64,000 nucleotides of DNA from Oceaniferula marina (GTDB taxonomy: Bacteria > Verrucomicrobiota > Verrucomicrobiia > Verrucomicrobiales > Akkermansiaceae). Both the position numbers and the translations under genes were made by a program. The stretch is taken from assembly GCF_013391475.1 (NCBI RefSeq), contig NZ_JACBAZ010000001.1, positions 826,377 to 890,376 of the forward strand. The letters are read 5' to 3'. Below, in pieces: positions 35,956 to 45,643 of the stretch; positions within the stretch are counted from its first letter, which is position 1; the number at the start of each line of letters is the position of its first letter. Under the pieces are notes generated by a model that was not told where the DNA came from, did no database searches, and saw only the letters and a program-made list of their open reading frames with translations.

Positions 35956-36921
35956 TTAAATTTCAGACACAGGCATTGAACTGACTTCTTCTTTGGCGGC
36001 TTCGGCAAGGGGGGTGCTGAGATAACGCTCGGTCGAACTGCAGGCGACAGTGACAATACGCTTACCCGCAAACTCGGGGCGCTTGGCCAACTGCATCGCG
36101 GCCCAGATATTGGCTCCACTGGAAATCCCCACTGGAAGCCCCTCGTTCTTGGCTACGGCCTGGGCTGTTTCAAAAGCATCTTCATTGGTCACACAAATCG
36201 TCTCATCGATAATATCGACATTCAGGTTGCCAGGAATAAACCCGGCACCAATTCCTTGAATCTTATGAGGCCCAGGCTGGCCTCCTGAAATAACCGGGCT
36301 GGCAGCGGGCTCCACAGCAATCGCTTTCATATCGCAACGTCCTTTGAGAACCTCCGAGACACCTGTGAGTGTGCCACCAGTTCCAACACCGGCAACAAAA
36401 GCATCGATTTTCCCATCTGTTGCCGACCAGATTTCTTCAGCTGTCGTCTGACGATGGGCTTCCGGGTTGGCCGGGTTATCAAACTGGCTTGGACCAAACG
36501 CATTACCACCGGCTTCTTCAAGAAGCTGTTTGGCCTTGGCGATCGCACCACCCATTCCCTTCGGTCCAGGGGTCAATACAATCTCAGCCCCCAGCATACG
36601 AAGAAGAACCCGACGTTCGAGTGACATCGTCTCGGGCATGGTCAACACACAGCGATAGCCTTTGGCTCTGGCAACAAATGCCAAGGCGATCCCTGTGTTT
36701 CCGGATGTGGGCTCAATGATGGTGCCCCCTGGCTTCAAGGTTCCAGCCTGCTCTGCGGCTTCGACCATTGAACGTCCAATGCGGTCCTTCACACTAAACA
36801 AAGGGTTGAAAAACTCGGCCTTGACCAGGATTTCTGCATCCAGTCCGGCTGTGATCTGATTCAATTTAACAAGCGGCGTATTGCCGACGGTTTCAACGAG
36901 GTTGTTTGCTATTAGGCTCAT
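35956..36921 (-). CDS. cysK: Cysteine synthase A
   Basis: CysK makes cysteine from O-acetylserine and sulfide with PLP. The 321-residue protein has the PLP lysine at residue 45 ([10 protein letters not shown]), the substrate loop PTSGNTG (71-77), and the phosphate-binding GTGGTLTG. The C-terminal tail (VSSMPVSEI) follows an intact [11 protein letters not shown] segment. It lies upstream of proA by 11 bases, so the two are probably co-transcribed, and is divergent from rlmN. Confidence 0.95.
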   Translation of the reverse strand: MSLIANNLVETVGNTPLVKLNQITAGLDAEILVKAEFFNPLFSVKDRIGRSMVEAAEQAGTLKPGGTIIEPTSGNTGIALAFVARAKGYRCVLTMPETMSLERRVLLRMLGAEIVLTPGPKGMGGAIAKAKQLLEEAGGNAFGPSQFDNPANPEAHRQTTAEEIWSATDGKIDAFVAGVGTGGTLTGVSEVLKGRCDMKAIAVEPAASPVISGGQPGPHKIQGIGAGFIPGNLNVDIIDETICVTNEDAFETAQAVAKNEGLPVGISSGANIWAAMQLAKRPEFAGKRIVTVACSSTERYLSTPLAEAAKEEVSSMPVSEI

Positions 36922-37147
36922 GATTCGATTGTGTTTACGATGAAAAAACTAAAAACTAGGGGCTGTACAGACAATGGTCGAACGACTGTTTAGATCGTCC
37001 ATGTCCATTTTCGCTCAATTTATCAGACGATCAAGCATCATTCGCTTGGATTTCTGTCATGCACCCCCATCGTGGCGCTCAGCACGTCACCCTGATAAAA
37101 AATCCGTGCCTTTCACCAAATCCGTGCTACAAGCCGATGTGCCCGCT

Positions 37148-38254
37148 ATGACAAATCCACCACATCCTACCGACTCCCTGCTCGGCCTGAGCAAAGAGGA
37201 TCTGGAATCCTATTTCACCTCCGAGGGGGAAAAACCATACCGCGCCAAGCAGGTGCTTGAGTGGCTCTACCAGCAGCGCGTCAACGAGATTGACGAAATG
37301 AGCAACCTCTCCGCCCCCATGCGAGAAAAACTTGAGGCCCGCTTTCACATCAACAACCTGAAACACGTGGAAACCAAGGGGTCCGAAGACACCACACGCA
37401 AGTTTCTCTTCAAACTCGACGACGGTCGTTATGTGGAAACTGTCTTTATTCCGGCTTCGAAAGGATTGAAAGGCAAGCAGTCATCGAGAAAGACCATCTG
37501 TGTCTCATCTCAGGTGGGTTGTGCCTACGGCTGCAAATTCTGCGCCTCCGGTCTAGCCGGCTTTACCCGCAACCTGACGGCAGCCGAAATCGTAGGCCAA
37601 ATGCTTTCGGTGGAACAAATCACCGGGGAAAAAATCAACAACATCGTCTTTATGGGGATGGGCGAGCCTCTCGCCAACCTGAAAAACCTGATTAAAGCGC
37701 TGGAAATCATCACCAGCCATTGGGGGCTGAACATCGGCGCGCGCAGCATCACGGTTTCCACATCCGGTCTCGCTCCCGCCATCCGGAAACTGGCTGAATT
37801 CCCGGTTCCTATCCGACTCGCCATTTCATTGCACGGGGCAACCGACGAGGTCAGAGACCGCATTATGCCCGTCAATAGTAAGTGGCAGATCAAAGAACTC
37901 TTTGATTCGCTCCATTATTGGCGCCAATTCAAAAAACAAAAAATTTCACTCGAGTATATCCTGATCAAAGATGTGAACGACGACTTGGAGCAAGCTCATA
38001 TCCTCGCCAAAAGAGCCAAAGGGATTAACGCAAAGGTCAACTTAATCCCATACAATACCGTCGAAGGCCTTGAATGGGTCAGGCCCACGGAAGAGCATTG
38101 TTACGCCTTCCGTGATGTGGTCGCATCCTATGGCATCAATACCACCCTCCGCCTTGAAAAAGGAAGTGATATCAATGCCGCCTGCGGCCAGCTACGCCTG
38201 AAAAAAGAAACCGCCGAGGGCATTGTCAAAGCTCCAGTCAAAGCCGGCAGGTAA
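37148..38254 (+). CDS. rlmN: 23S rRNA (adenine-2503-C2)/tRNA methyltransferase
   Basis: RlmN is a radical-SAM enzyme that methylates A2503 of 23S rRNA and A37 of some tRNAs. The 368-residue protein has the cluster motif CAYGCKFC (Cys125, Cys129, Cys132) and a catalytic C-terminal cysteine in AACGQL (Cys346). Typical segments MGMGEPLANL and ISLHGATDEVRD are present. I start it at the ATG at 37148; an open frame continues upstream to 36974 but encodes a basic sequence unlike the family. The 226-base gap to cysK holds both divergent promoters. Confidence 0.93.
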   Translation: MTNPPHPTDSLLGLSKEDLESYFTSEGEKPYRAKQVLEWLYQQRVNEIDEMSNLSAPMREKLEARFHINNLKHVETKGSEDTTRKFLFKLDDGRYVETVFIPASKGLKGKQSSRKTICVSSQVGCAYGCKFCASGLAGFTRNLTAAEIVGQMLSVEQITGEKINNIVFMGMGEPLANLKNLIKALEIITSHWGLNIGARSITVSTSGLAPAIRKLAEFPVPIRLAISLHGATDEVRDRIMPVNSKWQIKELFDSLHYWRQFKKQKISLEYILIKDVNDDLEQAHILAKRAKGINAKVNLIPYNTVEGLEWVRPTEEHCYAFRDVVASYGINTTLRLEKGSDINAACGQLRLKKETAEGIVKAPVKAGR

Positions 38255-38325
38255 ATTCCTGACGCCCCCCCCTCTCAGTGGGATGAACAGCGGAATGAAA
38301 TCCTAAGCCTGCGGGGTGATCAGCA

Positions 38326-38640
38326 TCAGCCGTGACCAACACAACCGCTGCCGGTAGGAGCATCCGCGGCATCCTCACGAGCCGACACCATACCTTCTTC
38401 CAGCAGATACTGCTCCACCTCATCGCCTGAGACATCGGCAAGCATGTGACCATTAACCGTAACGCAGGGACTCAGCGGCTGACCGCTCTTCTGTTCCATT
38501 TCCCAGCGAAAAGCGGGGTTCTTGATAATATCCTTCTCCTCAAAGGGCAGCCCATACTTGCGCAACATGGCACGAACCCCCTCACTCCATCCACAAAAGG
38601 TCTTCAAATAACAAACAATATCCAGTTGGTGATCACTCAT
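38326..38640 (-). CDS. Glutaredoxin-like protein (CGWS)
   Basis: The 104-residue protein (ATG at 38640) has a glutaredoxin fold: IVCYLKTFCGWSEGVRAML with CGWS in place of CPYC, SPCVTVNGHMLADVSGDEVEQYL supplying the glutathione-binding strand and helix, and a Cys- and Gly-containing tail (GSGCVGHG). The second active-site Cys is Ser, so it is monothiol-like. It could deglutathionylate proteins or deliver Fe-S clusters. It is a single gene, divergent from a small unidentified gene at 38693. Confidence 0.82.
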   Translation of the reverse strand: MSDHQLDIVCYLKTFCGWSEGVRAMLRKYGLPFEEKDIIKNPAFRWEMEQKSGQPLSPCVTVNGHMLADVSGDEVEQYLLEEGMVSAREDAADAPTGSGCVGHG

Positions 38641-38692
38641 AGCGTTAACTTGTAATTTCACCGGAATTGATCATAGTCCCACAACATTGCAA

Positions 38693-39004
38693 ATGGAAAC
38701 GCACGAACATGACGCAAGTCCCCAGGCAACAGTTCTGACACTGACTGCCGATGGACGTTTATACGATGGGCTTGGACGTCCATGCCCAGCTTCAAGCATC
38801 GGGCAACAGGAGACTCTCGAAATCATGCTGGATGCCCGAAGTCTTGGCGCAGGTGACAAGCCTGAAAAGGAAGCTAAGAACAAGCGCAAGGAAACGCTGC
38901 CATTTATGACCCAATCGCTCCACTACGAACTGGTCGAGTTCCTCCCCCGGCAAACTGGGCAATGCCTGCTACGTTACCGCCGCCTTCACTCCCCCAATAC
39001 CTAA
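38693..39004 (+). CDS. Small protein of unknown function
   Basis: A 103-residue frame starts at the ATG at 38693, divergent from the glutaredoxin gene by 52 bases, and ends directly at a bidirectional terminator. The sequence has a strand-like N-terminal part (ATVLTLTADGRLYDGLGRP) and a basic middle (KPEKEAKNKRKE). No domain is recognised. Its composition is protein-like and its position before a terminator supports a real gene, but it could be a chance frame. Confidence 0.5.
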   Translation: METHEHDASPQATVLTLTADGRLYDGLGRPCPASSIGQQETLEIMLDARSLGAGDKPEKEAKNKRKETLPFMTQSLHYELVEFLPRQTGQCLLRYRRLHSPNT

Positions 39005-39036
39005 AAAACCACGCCCGAAATTTCGGACGTGGTTTT
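39005..39036. terminator. Bidirectional terminator
   Basis: A 16-bp near-palindrome (39005-39020 with 39021-39036, one mismatch) carries TTTT at its right end and, on the minus strand, TTTTTT at its left end. It lies between the convergent genes ending at 39004 (plus) and 39069 (minus) and can stop both. Confidence 0.75.
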
Positions 39037-39068
39037 GAAACTTTATTGGCAAAATTGCCAAGCTCCTG

Positions 39069-40901
39069 TTACACCGCCGCTTGAGTTGCGGTTCTACGGT
39101 ATACGGCACCAAGGATTTCACGACACTCGGTCACACTGTATTTGGAAACCACCGTTGCAAGAACAGCATCACCAAACCCTTTACGAAGCAGGTTCATATC
39201 ATCCACCCACAAGGTGCAATCGGCATCCGTCATCACTTTATGCAAGCCAAGCAACTTGGAAAAAGCATCCAAATTCACCGCTTTGTCATTGCTGCAAGCT
39301 TTCTGAATCAAATCGATGTAATCCACTTGAGCAGCGTCTCTGGCGACAGTCACCGTCTCCGGCATCTTACCACTTGGAAGCGTTGCATACTTTTGGGATA
39401 GCTCACTGAAAAATGCGGATCCGTCCTGTGGAGCCAAGGCTACCAAGCGCGTTCTGCAGTCGATGGCTTCAGGTTGACCAAACTGGCGACCCCCTGACGC
39501 AGGACCTTCTGAAGGGGCCGGAATCGGTTTAGGTTTAACCGGTCCCATCACCGGACCAGGCCCGGAAGCGACCGGACTCACCGGACGCTGCATCATCGAT
39601 GACTTTGCGGGAGCTGCAACCACTGTCGGTTTAGCCATCTCTGGAGCAGGCTCGTCAGGTGCTGATAAAATGTCCTCATCCGTCGGTCCATCATCCTCTT
39701 TCTTGGATCGACGGAAAAATCCCATCAGCGATGAGAAGACACCTCGTTTCGCCGCCACCGGCTCCGGTTGGTCATCCTCAGCCTCAATGTCATCGTCTTC
39801 AGACGACGCAACGGGTTCGTCGTTTTCTTCAGGCTCTGCCTCAAGCATTTCGACTGGTTCGGACTCAGCCTCAGCCTCGACGACCTGGTCATCGACATCA
39901 GAAATGTCAGCATCCTCTTCAGCCTCCTCATCCTTGAGAACAACGACGCTATCAGAAACCTCCTCATCGGATGCAACGGGCTCATCCGCTTCTGGGGCCT
40001 CATCCTTTGCTTCGACCGGTTCAGAGGCCTCTGCCTTGGCGGACTCTTCCTCCTTTTCAGCAAGAGGCTCGTCCTTTTCGTCTTCAGCCGTGATTTCTTC
40101 GACTTCATCACGAGCTTCGCCGTCATCGCCCTTCTCACTGACATCATCGGAAACGACTTCCTCATCCACCCCCTCATCGGAGTCTTCTTCCTTCTGGCTT
40201 TCGTAAGTGGCAATGGTAACCGCTGCGGTAGAAATCTTATCAGGGTTCAAAGGAAGCGGCTTCGTTGGAACACGAAGATCAACCGGCTTCTCCTCATCAT
40301 TCATCGTGTCCTTCAGACTCTTCACCGGAGCCTTCAAGGGCACAGGTTGGGTCATTCCACTGAGCAAATCCTCACTGTCCCCCTCATCGTCATCCTCCGT
40401 AGCCAAATCCGCTTCCGTGAGCTCAATCGGGCTATCCCAAGGAAAGTCCTCACTCTGAACAGCCTCGGTCCAATCCTCTTCTTCCGCGTCCGTTGTCAGC
40501 ATAGCGACTTCAAACTCTTCATCAATCAGCGAACTGTCGCTCAAGGTGGCAGCACCGTAAAAACGAACAGCCTGCAATGGCATGCCTCCACGCACCAACT
40601 CCTTGGCCATTTCCAAATTCTTCTCAGGCTCAGCTCGATTCCTCTCAATCACGGCATTCAAGAGCCTCATTGAGCGGGTAGGCTGACCTTTGGATACGAT
40701 CCGAACAGCAAAAACAATCTCCTTATCAACAGGTGGGATTTCAGGTGCATTCCAGACCACTTTCGAAGCCTCACGGAAATACCCCGCCTCGTAGAGGAAC
40801 CATACTACTTTTTTGCGCATCCCCCAGTCGTCTGGGTTTTGCTCTAGCAGTTTGATTAAAAGTTCCTGTGTGCCATCCAGGCCGTTGATTGAATTCATCA
40901 T
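39069..40901 (-). CDS. Large acidic protein with TPR-like N-terminus
   Basis: The 610-residue protein starts at one of two adjacent Met codons (40901 or 40898). Residues about 1-130 are helical and TPR-like (AGYFREASKVVW, NLEMAKELVRGGMPLQAVRF). From about 140 to 430 the sequence is very rich in Glu, Asp, Ala and Val (for example VDEEVVSDDVSEKGDDGEAR), almost certainly disordered. A short hydrophobic/basic patch (GVFSSLMGFFRRSKK) and a Pro/Ala-rich linker follow. The last 125 residues are a compact domain (FFSELSQKYATLPSG, VTVARDAAQVDYIDLIQKAC). I do not recognise a named family; the architecture suggests a scaffold. Confidence 0.75.
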   Translation of the reverse strand: MMNSINGLDGTQELLIKLLEQNPDDWGMRKKVVWFLYEAGYFREASKVVWNAPEIPPVDKEIVFAVRIVSKGQPTRSMRLLNAVIERNRAEPEKNLEMAKELVRGGMPLQAVRFYGAATLSDSSLIDEEFEVAMLTTDAEEEDWTEAVQSEDFPWDSPIELTEADLATEDDDEGDSEDLLSGMTQPVPLKAPVKSLKDTMNDEEKPVDLRVPTKPLPLNPDKISTAAVTIATYESQKEEDSDEGVDEEVVSDDVSEKGDDGEARDEVEEITAEDEKDEPLAEKEEESAKAEASEPVEAKDEAPEADEPVASDEEVSDSVVVLKDEEAEEDADISDVDDQVVEAEAESEPVEMLEAEPEENDEPVASSEDDDIEAEDDQPEPVAAKRGVFSSLMGFFRRSKKEDDGPTDEDILSAPDEPAPEMAKPTVVAAPAKSSMMQRPVSPVASGPGPVMGPVKPKPIPAPSEGPASGGRQFGQPEAIDCRTRLVALAPQDGSAFFSELSQKYATLPSGKMPETVTVARDAAQVDYIDLIQKACSNDKAVNLDAFSKLLGLHKVMTDADCTLWVDDMNLLRKGFGDAVLATVVSKYSVTECREILGAVYRRTATQAAV

Positions 40902-41162
40902 AGATATTGCAGGTTTTGTCTTCGGGATTCTTGTGCATAAGCCCTTCTCTGTCAAACCAGAAACAATGATAATTTTAATATCAAGATTTAGAAAAAGTTT
41001 ATTTGTTGGAATAAAATTATAAAAGCATTAAAACATTTTCCAGCAACGCGTCTCATTTCAGAAAAATTTAAAAAAATATCAAGTAAACCTCTTCTCAACC
41101 AGCTCAGGATTTGCAGCAAAAAGAGATCGTCAACCTCAGGCATCCCGTGTTTAGATTCGGGC

Positions 41163-42566
41163 GTGGAATACAGAGCGAATACCGCCATTCTGGGAGCCGG
41201 CATTAGCGGGCTCTGCACCGCCTATCAATTGAATCAATCCAATCACGACTGCCTGGTCCTTGAATCCAGTTCAGAAGCCGGAGGAGCGCTGAAAAGCACC
41301 CAGTCTAATGGTTACCTTGCCGAACACGGCCCCAACAGCCTGCTGGTCAAAGATCAAAGGGTGAACCAACTACTGCACGCAACCGGGCTTCACCCGGAGC
41401 AAGGGACATCGGCACAAACGGCCAATGCAGCGGCAAAAAAACGCTACATTGTCCACAACGGCAAGCCTCACGCGATGCCCTCCTCCCCACTTGGAATGTT
41501 CAAAACCCCCTTGTTTTCAAGCAAAGGCAAACTTCGCTTCGCTTTGGAGCCCTTCATCGGCAGGTACCGCGGGCTAGAACAAGGACTCGGAGAAGAAAGC
41601 TTTGCCGACTTTGTTCGCCGCCGGCTCGGTCCAGACATGCTAGCCAGTGCAGCAGGCCCGTTTGTCAGCGGCATCTACGCAGGAGACCCTGAAAACCTCT
41701 CCGTCCGACATGCCTTCCCTCGACTCTGGAACCTGGAACACCACTACGGATCGTTCATCCTTGGAGCTCTGGCCCTGCAATTCAAACTCGGGCCTGTGGG
41801 TAAAAACCCGAACCGTCTGAGCCCATCATCCATGATCTCCTTCCGCAATGGCATGCAGCAGCTTCCAAGCGCCATCGCGCAATCACTTCCCCCAGGCCAT
41901 TTCGAAACAAATTGCCAACTTCAAAACATTCAACAGCATGGAAGCTCTGACTGGGAACTCACGTGGACGGATAACAACAAGCAATGCCAACAAGGGGTTT
42001 TCAACAACCTGGTTCTGGCAGTCCCCCACCATCAATTAGCCAAACTGCCCTTACCCGCCGATTTGCTCAAATCACTCTCACCGGTGAGCAGCTTGGCATC
42101 TCCACCGGTAACCAGCCTGGTGCTCGGATTCAAACGTGAAGATGTCCGCCACCCGCTTGATGGATTTGGCATGCTCATCAAACAATCCGAAGCCTCCCCC
42201 TTGCTCGGCGTTCTTTTCTCATCCAGCATGTTTGATGGTCGGGCCCCGGATCAGCACGTAACCCTCACCTGCATGATGGGCGGCAGCCTCAACCCTCACT
42301 TTGCGGAAAACGACGACCAAGTCGTGCTCGACGAACTCAAGCGCCTGCTCGGAGTCGAGGGAGCCCCCAGCTTCAGGCACCGAACATCATGGCAACACGC
42401 GATTCCTCAATATTCTCTCGACTACCAAAAGGTAATCGACGCGATCCAGACCTGCGAGAATGATTACCCCGGACTCCACCTCGCCGGGAATTACCGTGGA
42501 GGTATCTCGGTCGGTGACTGCATGGTCAATGGCTTGGAACTTGGGCAAACGATTGTCTCCAAATGA
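41163..42566 (+). CDS. hemG: Protoporphyrinogen oxidase
   Basis: The 467-residue FAD enzyme oxidises protoporphyrinogen in heme synthesis. It starts at a GTG at 41163, giving the dinucleotide-binding AILGAGISGLCTAYQL (residues 8-23). ESSSEAGGALKS, AEHGPNSLL and a C-terminal HLAGNYRGGISVGDCMVNG are typical of the oxygen-dependent PPOX family. It is a single gene with an AT-rich upstream region (about 40970-41080). Heme produced this way would supply the c-type heme proteins at 4829 and 32103. Confidence 0.9.
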   Translation: MEYRANTAILGAGISGLCTAYQLNQSNHDCLVLESSSEAGGALKSTQSNGYLAEHGPNSLLVKDQRVNQLLHATGLHPEQGTSAQTANAAAKKRYIVHNGKPHAMPSSPLGMFKTPLFSSKGKLRFALEPFIGRYRGLEQGLGEESFADFVRRRLGPDMLASAAGPFVSGIYAGDPENLSVRHAFPRLWNLEHHYGSFILGALALQFKLGPVGKNPNRLSPSSMISFRNGMQQLPSAIAQSLPPGHFETNCQLQNIQQHGSSDWELTWTDNNKQCQQGVFNNLVLAVPHHQLAKLPLPADLLKSLSPVSSLASPPVTSLVLGFKREDVRHPLDGFGMLIKQSEASPLLGVLFSSSMFDGRAPDQHVTLTCMMGGSLNPHFAENDDQVVLDELKRLLGVEGAPSFRHRTSWQHAIPQYSLDYQKVIDAIQTCENDYPGLHLAGNYRGGISVGDCMVNGLELGQTIVSK

Positions 42567-42615
42567 GACAGCCCACTGCCAAATCCCTGATATTTCAAGT
42601 CATTAAGCAAAAATA

Positions 42616-42655
42616 GCCCCATAAAACGCAAGTTTTGCCATTGTCTTGATGGGGC
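42616..42655 (+). promoter_or_regulatory. Branched hairpin in the symporter leader
   Basis: A 7-bp outer stem (42616-42622 with 42649-42655) encloses a 5-bp inner hairpin (42623-42627 with 42632-42636). It lies 51 bases upstream of the symporter start and 50 bases after hemG. There is no T-run, so a leader structure is as likely as a terminator. Confidence 0.3.
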
Positions 42656-42705
42656 AAGCTCTCTAGTTTCCTCCCTAACGTCAATCCTGACAAACCAACA
42701 AAGCT

Positions 42706-45156
42706 ATGACAATCACTGCATCCATACTGCAAGGCATCGACTGGACGATCATCGGCGTCTTCTTTGCCATCGTGCTAGGTATCGGCTGGGTCGCCTCGCG
42801 AACCGCCGGTAAAAGCTCATCAGAATTCTTCCTCGGAGGTCGGGGCATGCCATGGTGGCTGCTGGGTATCTCCATGGTCGCCTGCACCTTCTCCTGCGAC
42901 ACGCCGAACCTGGTCACCCAATTCGTTCGTGACGATGGTGTGGTCAAAAACTGGGCTTGGTGGGCATTCCTCATCACTGGTATGGTAACGGTCTTTATCT
43001 ACGCCCAACTCTGGCGCCGATCGAATGTGATGACGGACCTCGAGTTCTACGAACTGCGCTACAGCGGAAAAGGAGCCAGCTTTCTGCGAGGTTTCCGTGC
43101 CATCTACCTCGGCGTTTTCTTCAACTGCCTGATCATGGGCTCCGTATCACTCGCAGCGATTAAAATCGGTGGTGTGATGCTGGGAACCGGACCTCTTGTC
43201 ACTATCGTGGGAGCTTCCGTTTTTGTCGTCATCTACGCCTCACTCGGAGGGATCAAGGGCGTTATTTGGTCGGACTTTTTCCAATACGGGATTGCGATGG
43301 CCGGAGCCATCTATGCTGCTTACGTTGCGGTCAACTACGCGGATGCCGATGTGGCAGTCGGTGGCCTCAGCGGACTGCTCGATCACGAAGCGGTCATCCC
43401 GAAGCTTGCCATCATGCCGGACTTCAGTAACTGGATGTCCTATATCCCCCTCCTTATCATTCCAGTTGCCGTGCAGTGGTGGGCAGTCTGGTACCCAGGT
43501 GCTGAGCCTGGTGGTGGTGGATACATCGCCCAGAAAATGCTCTCGGCGAAAGATGAAAAAAATGCCATCGGAGCCACCATGCTTTTCAACTTCATGCACT
43601 ATGCCGTGCGCCCATGGCCATGGATTATCGTAGCTCTTGCATCGCTGATCATTTTCCCAAGTCTTGCCGACATCAAGGCTCAGTTCCCGGAGATCGACCC
43701 GGTCTACCTGAAGTCTGACATTGCCTACCCTGCGATGCTTGCCAAGATCTTAGGACCTGGTTGGCTCGGAATCGTAGTGGCTTCGCTGATTGCCGCTTAT
43801 ATGTCCACCATCGGAACCCACCTCAACTGGGGATCCTCCTACGTGGTGAACGACTTCTACAAGCGCTTTGTCAAAAAGGACGCCACCGAAAAAGATATGG
43901 TTCGCATGGGCCGGGTCTGCACCGTCGGCCTGATGATTTTTGCCGGCACCCTTTCCCTCACCGTGCTTGACTCCGCACAGCAAGGGTTTGAATTCCTCTT
44001 CCTTTCCGGTGCGGGAACCGGAGCCATCTACCTGCTTCGCTGGTTCTGGTGGCGTATCAACGCCATGACCGAAATTGTCGCCATGATTGTGGCTTCCGGT
44101 ATGGCCGTCTGGCTCGTCTTCGGCCCCGGTGATGAAGGCGCTTTGAAATGGTTCATCGACAGCTCTCCTGTTGCCAGCAAAGTTCAAAAAGTTGAAGACC
44201 CAGCGCTGCTGGCCTTCATTGACACGGCGAAATCCGAAGGTGAAACATCTCTCGAATCCCTCAATGCAGAGGTTGCCAAAGCAGCCGAAGCCTGGAAGGA
44301 CACCGATAAAAAAGACGAAGACGCCCGGGCTGCAGCCCATGAAACCTACGCCGTTGCGTATAAACGCAAGGCTGACATCGAGGATGCCCTCAAAGTAGGA
44401 GCTCTGACGAATGCCTACATCAAACTCAAGGCGCCCGAAGCTCTGATCGAAGTCAAGCCAGCACCCAAAGCCGACGACGCCAAGGAGCCAAGCGCTGACG
44501 AAACAGCAGTCAAAGCCAAAACCGATGCACTCATCGATGGCATCATCGCCAAGGCTGCAGCGAACGAAAAAGTCCAAGCTGCCGCGGCTCCCGCCTGGGC
44601 AGGCTCACTTGAAACCTTCAAGATGGACTTCCGCAAGCAACTACTCGAAACCATCAACAAACCTCTCGAGGCCAAAGGCAAAGAGACCAAGGGGCTTTAC
44701 GCTGCAACGATCAACTTCGGAGGCATCATCAAAGATGACACCGTCTATGTCTATCACCCAGAGGTTGCTGGTCAGACATTCTCGGTCAAACTCATCCTGA
44801 TGGTGGTGGTTGTCACCATTTCATGGATTCTTGGAACCCTGCTAACCAAGCCCGTATCCAAGGAAGTGCTCTACAAGTTCTACCGCCAGTGCCACCCCGG
44901 TGGACCAGGTTGGGCCAAGGTCATCGCCGATGCCAAAGCTGAAGGCGTCGATCTCCAAGGCAAGGATGGCATCGATTGGCAAATGCCTCTCAAACTCCTC
45001 TGTGTGTTTGTCGGCTGCGTGGTCATCTACGGTGCACTCTTCAGTGTCGGTAGCTTCATCTATGGAAACATGACTGGAGGTATCATCCTCGGGGTCGTCT
45101 CCGTCGCAGGCATCATCTTCCTGATGAAGGCCTTCACCAAGATCAAGACCGACTGA
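42706..45156 (+). CDS. Sodium:solute symporter with large hydrophilic insert
   Basis: The 816-residue membrane protein belongs to the SSS family: about 11-12 hydrophobic spans up to residue 480 (WTIIGVFFAIVLGIGWVA; FFLGGRGMPWWLLGISMVA; a Na-binding-type AAYMSTIGTHLNWGSSY). A roughly 205-residue polar segment rich in Ala, Lys, Glu and Asp (about 485-690; EDPALLAFIDTAKSEGETS, AAAHETYAVAYKRKAD) is then inserted before the last spans (LILMVVVVTISWILGTLL and VFVGCVVIYGALFSVGSF). Usual family length is 500-600 residues. The substrate is not predictable; sugars are common for PVC members. It ends before a strong hairpin. Confidence 0.88.
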   Translation: MTITASILQGIDWTIIGVFFAIVLGIGWVASRTAGKSSSEFFLGGRGMPWWLLGISMVACTFSCDTPNLVTQFVRDDGVVKNWAWWAFLITGMVTVFIYAQLWRRSNVMTDLEFYELRYSGKGASFLRGFRAIYLGVFFNCLIMGSVSLAAIKIGGVMLGTGPLVTIVGASVFVVIYASLGGIKGVIWSDFFQYGIAMAGAIYAAYVAVNYADADVAVGGLSGLLDHEAVIPKLAIMPDFSNWMSYIPLLIIPVAVQWWAVWYPGAEPGGGGYIAQKMLSAKDEKNAIGATMLFNFMHYAVRPWPWIIVALASLIIFPSLADIKAQFPEIDPVYLKSDIAYPAMLAKILGPGWLGIVVASLIAAYMSTIGTHLNWGSSYVVNDFYKRFVKKDATEKDMVRMGRVCTVGLMIFAGTLSLTVLDSAQQGFEFLFLSGAGTGAIYLLRWFWWRINAMTEIVAMIVASGMAVWLVFGPGDEGALKWFIDSSPVASKVQKVEDPALLAFIDTAKSEGETSLESLNAEVAKAAEAWKDTDKKDEDARAAAHETYAVAYKRKADIEDALKVGALTNAYIKLKAPEALIEVKPAPKADDAKEPSADETAVKAKTDALIDGIIAKAAANEKVQAAAAPAWAGSLETFKMDFRKQLLETINKPLEAKGKETKGLYAATINFGGIIKDDTVYVYHPEVAGQTFSVKLILMVVVVTISWILGTLLTKPVSKEVLYKFYRQCHPGGPGWAKVIADAKAEGVDLQGKDGIDWQMPLKLLCVFVGCVVIYGALFSVGSFIYGNMTGGIILGVVSVAGIIFLMKAFTKIKTD

Positions 45157-45189
45157 TCCATCACAGGCTGATTCAGCCATGATTTTCAA

Positions 45190-45220
45190 CGGCGGAATGC
45201 TTCTTGCATTCCGCCGTTTT
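45190..45220 (+). terminator. Terminator after the symporter gene
   Basis: A perfect 11-bp stem (45190-45200 with 45206-45216) with a 5-base loop is followed by TTTT. It ends 17 bases before the start codon of the next plus-strand gene at 45238. Confidence 0.8.
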
Positions 45221-45237
45221 GCGTTAACCTTGCAGGT

Positions 45238-45609
45238 ATGATCACACGTATCCCCAACTTGCCCGACCATGTTCTTGGATTCAAAGCCACAGGGAAGGTC
45301 ACCGGAACCGACTACGAAAGCAGTATCATCCCAGCAGTCAATGCCGCCCTCCAGCGCCACAAAAAAATCAGCCTGATCTACCATATCCCCGAACCCTTCG
45401 AGGGCTTTGATTTGGCAGCGGCTTGGGATGACACCAAACTCGGGCTGAAACACTTCAACCACTGGAAACGGATCGCCGTCGTCAGCGACATCCCATGGAT
45501 TCATACGGGAGTCAAAGCCGTCGGATTCTTTTTCCCTTGTGAAATGCGGATATTCGCCGACGCCGATCTGGACGCAGCCACCCAGTGGGCCAGTGAAGCT
45601 GAGTCATAA
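45238..45609 (+). CDS. SpoIIAA-like (STAS-related) protein
   Basis: The 123-residue protein matches the SpoIIAA-like family: LGFKATGKVTGTDYESSIIP at the N-terminus, KISLIYHIPEPFEGFDLAAAW in the core and WKRIAVVSDIPWIHTGVKAV with the typical FFFPCEMRIFADADLDAATQW ending. Members are small cytoplasmic proteins of unclear role, often stress-associated. A short AGG lies just before the start codon. It begins 17 bases after a terminator. Confidence 0.85.
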   Translation: MITRIPNLPDHVLGFKATGKVTGTDYESSIIPAVNAALQRHKKISLIYHIPEPFEGFDLAAAWDDTKLGLKHFNHWKRIAVVSDIPWIHTGVKAVGFFFPCEMRIFADADLDAATQWASEAES

Positions 45610-45643
45610 AACTCCCTCCCACTCCCCCGCCTCCGGGATGCAT

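Noticed and set aside
36974-37147. N-terminal extension of rlmN
   Set aside because: The extension is basic and unlike the family; the ATG at 37148 gives the expected start and leaves room for a promoter.
39670-40673. Long plus-strand frames opposite the acidic protein
   Set aside because: Ser-rich or Leu/Phe-rich translations are complements of GAA/GAG/GAT-rich codons of the acidic gene, not independent genes.
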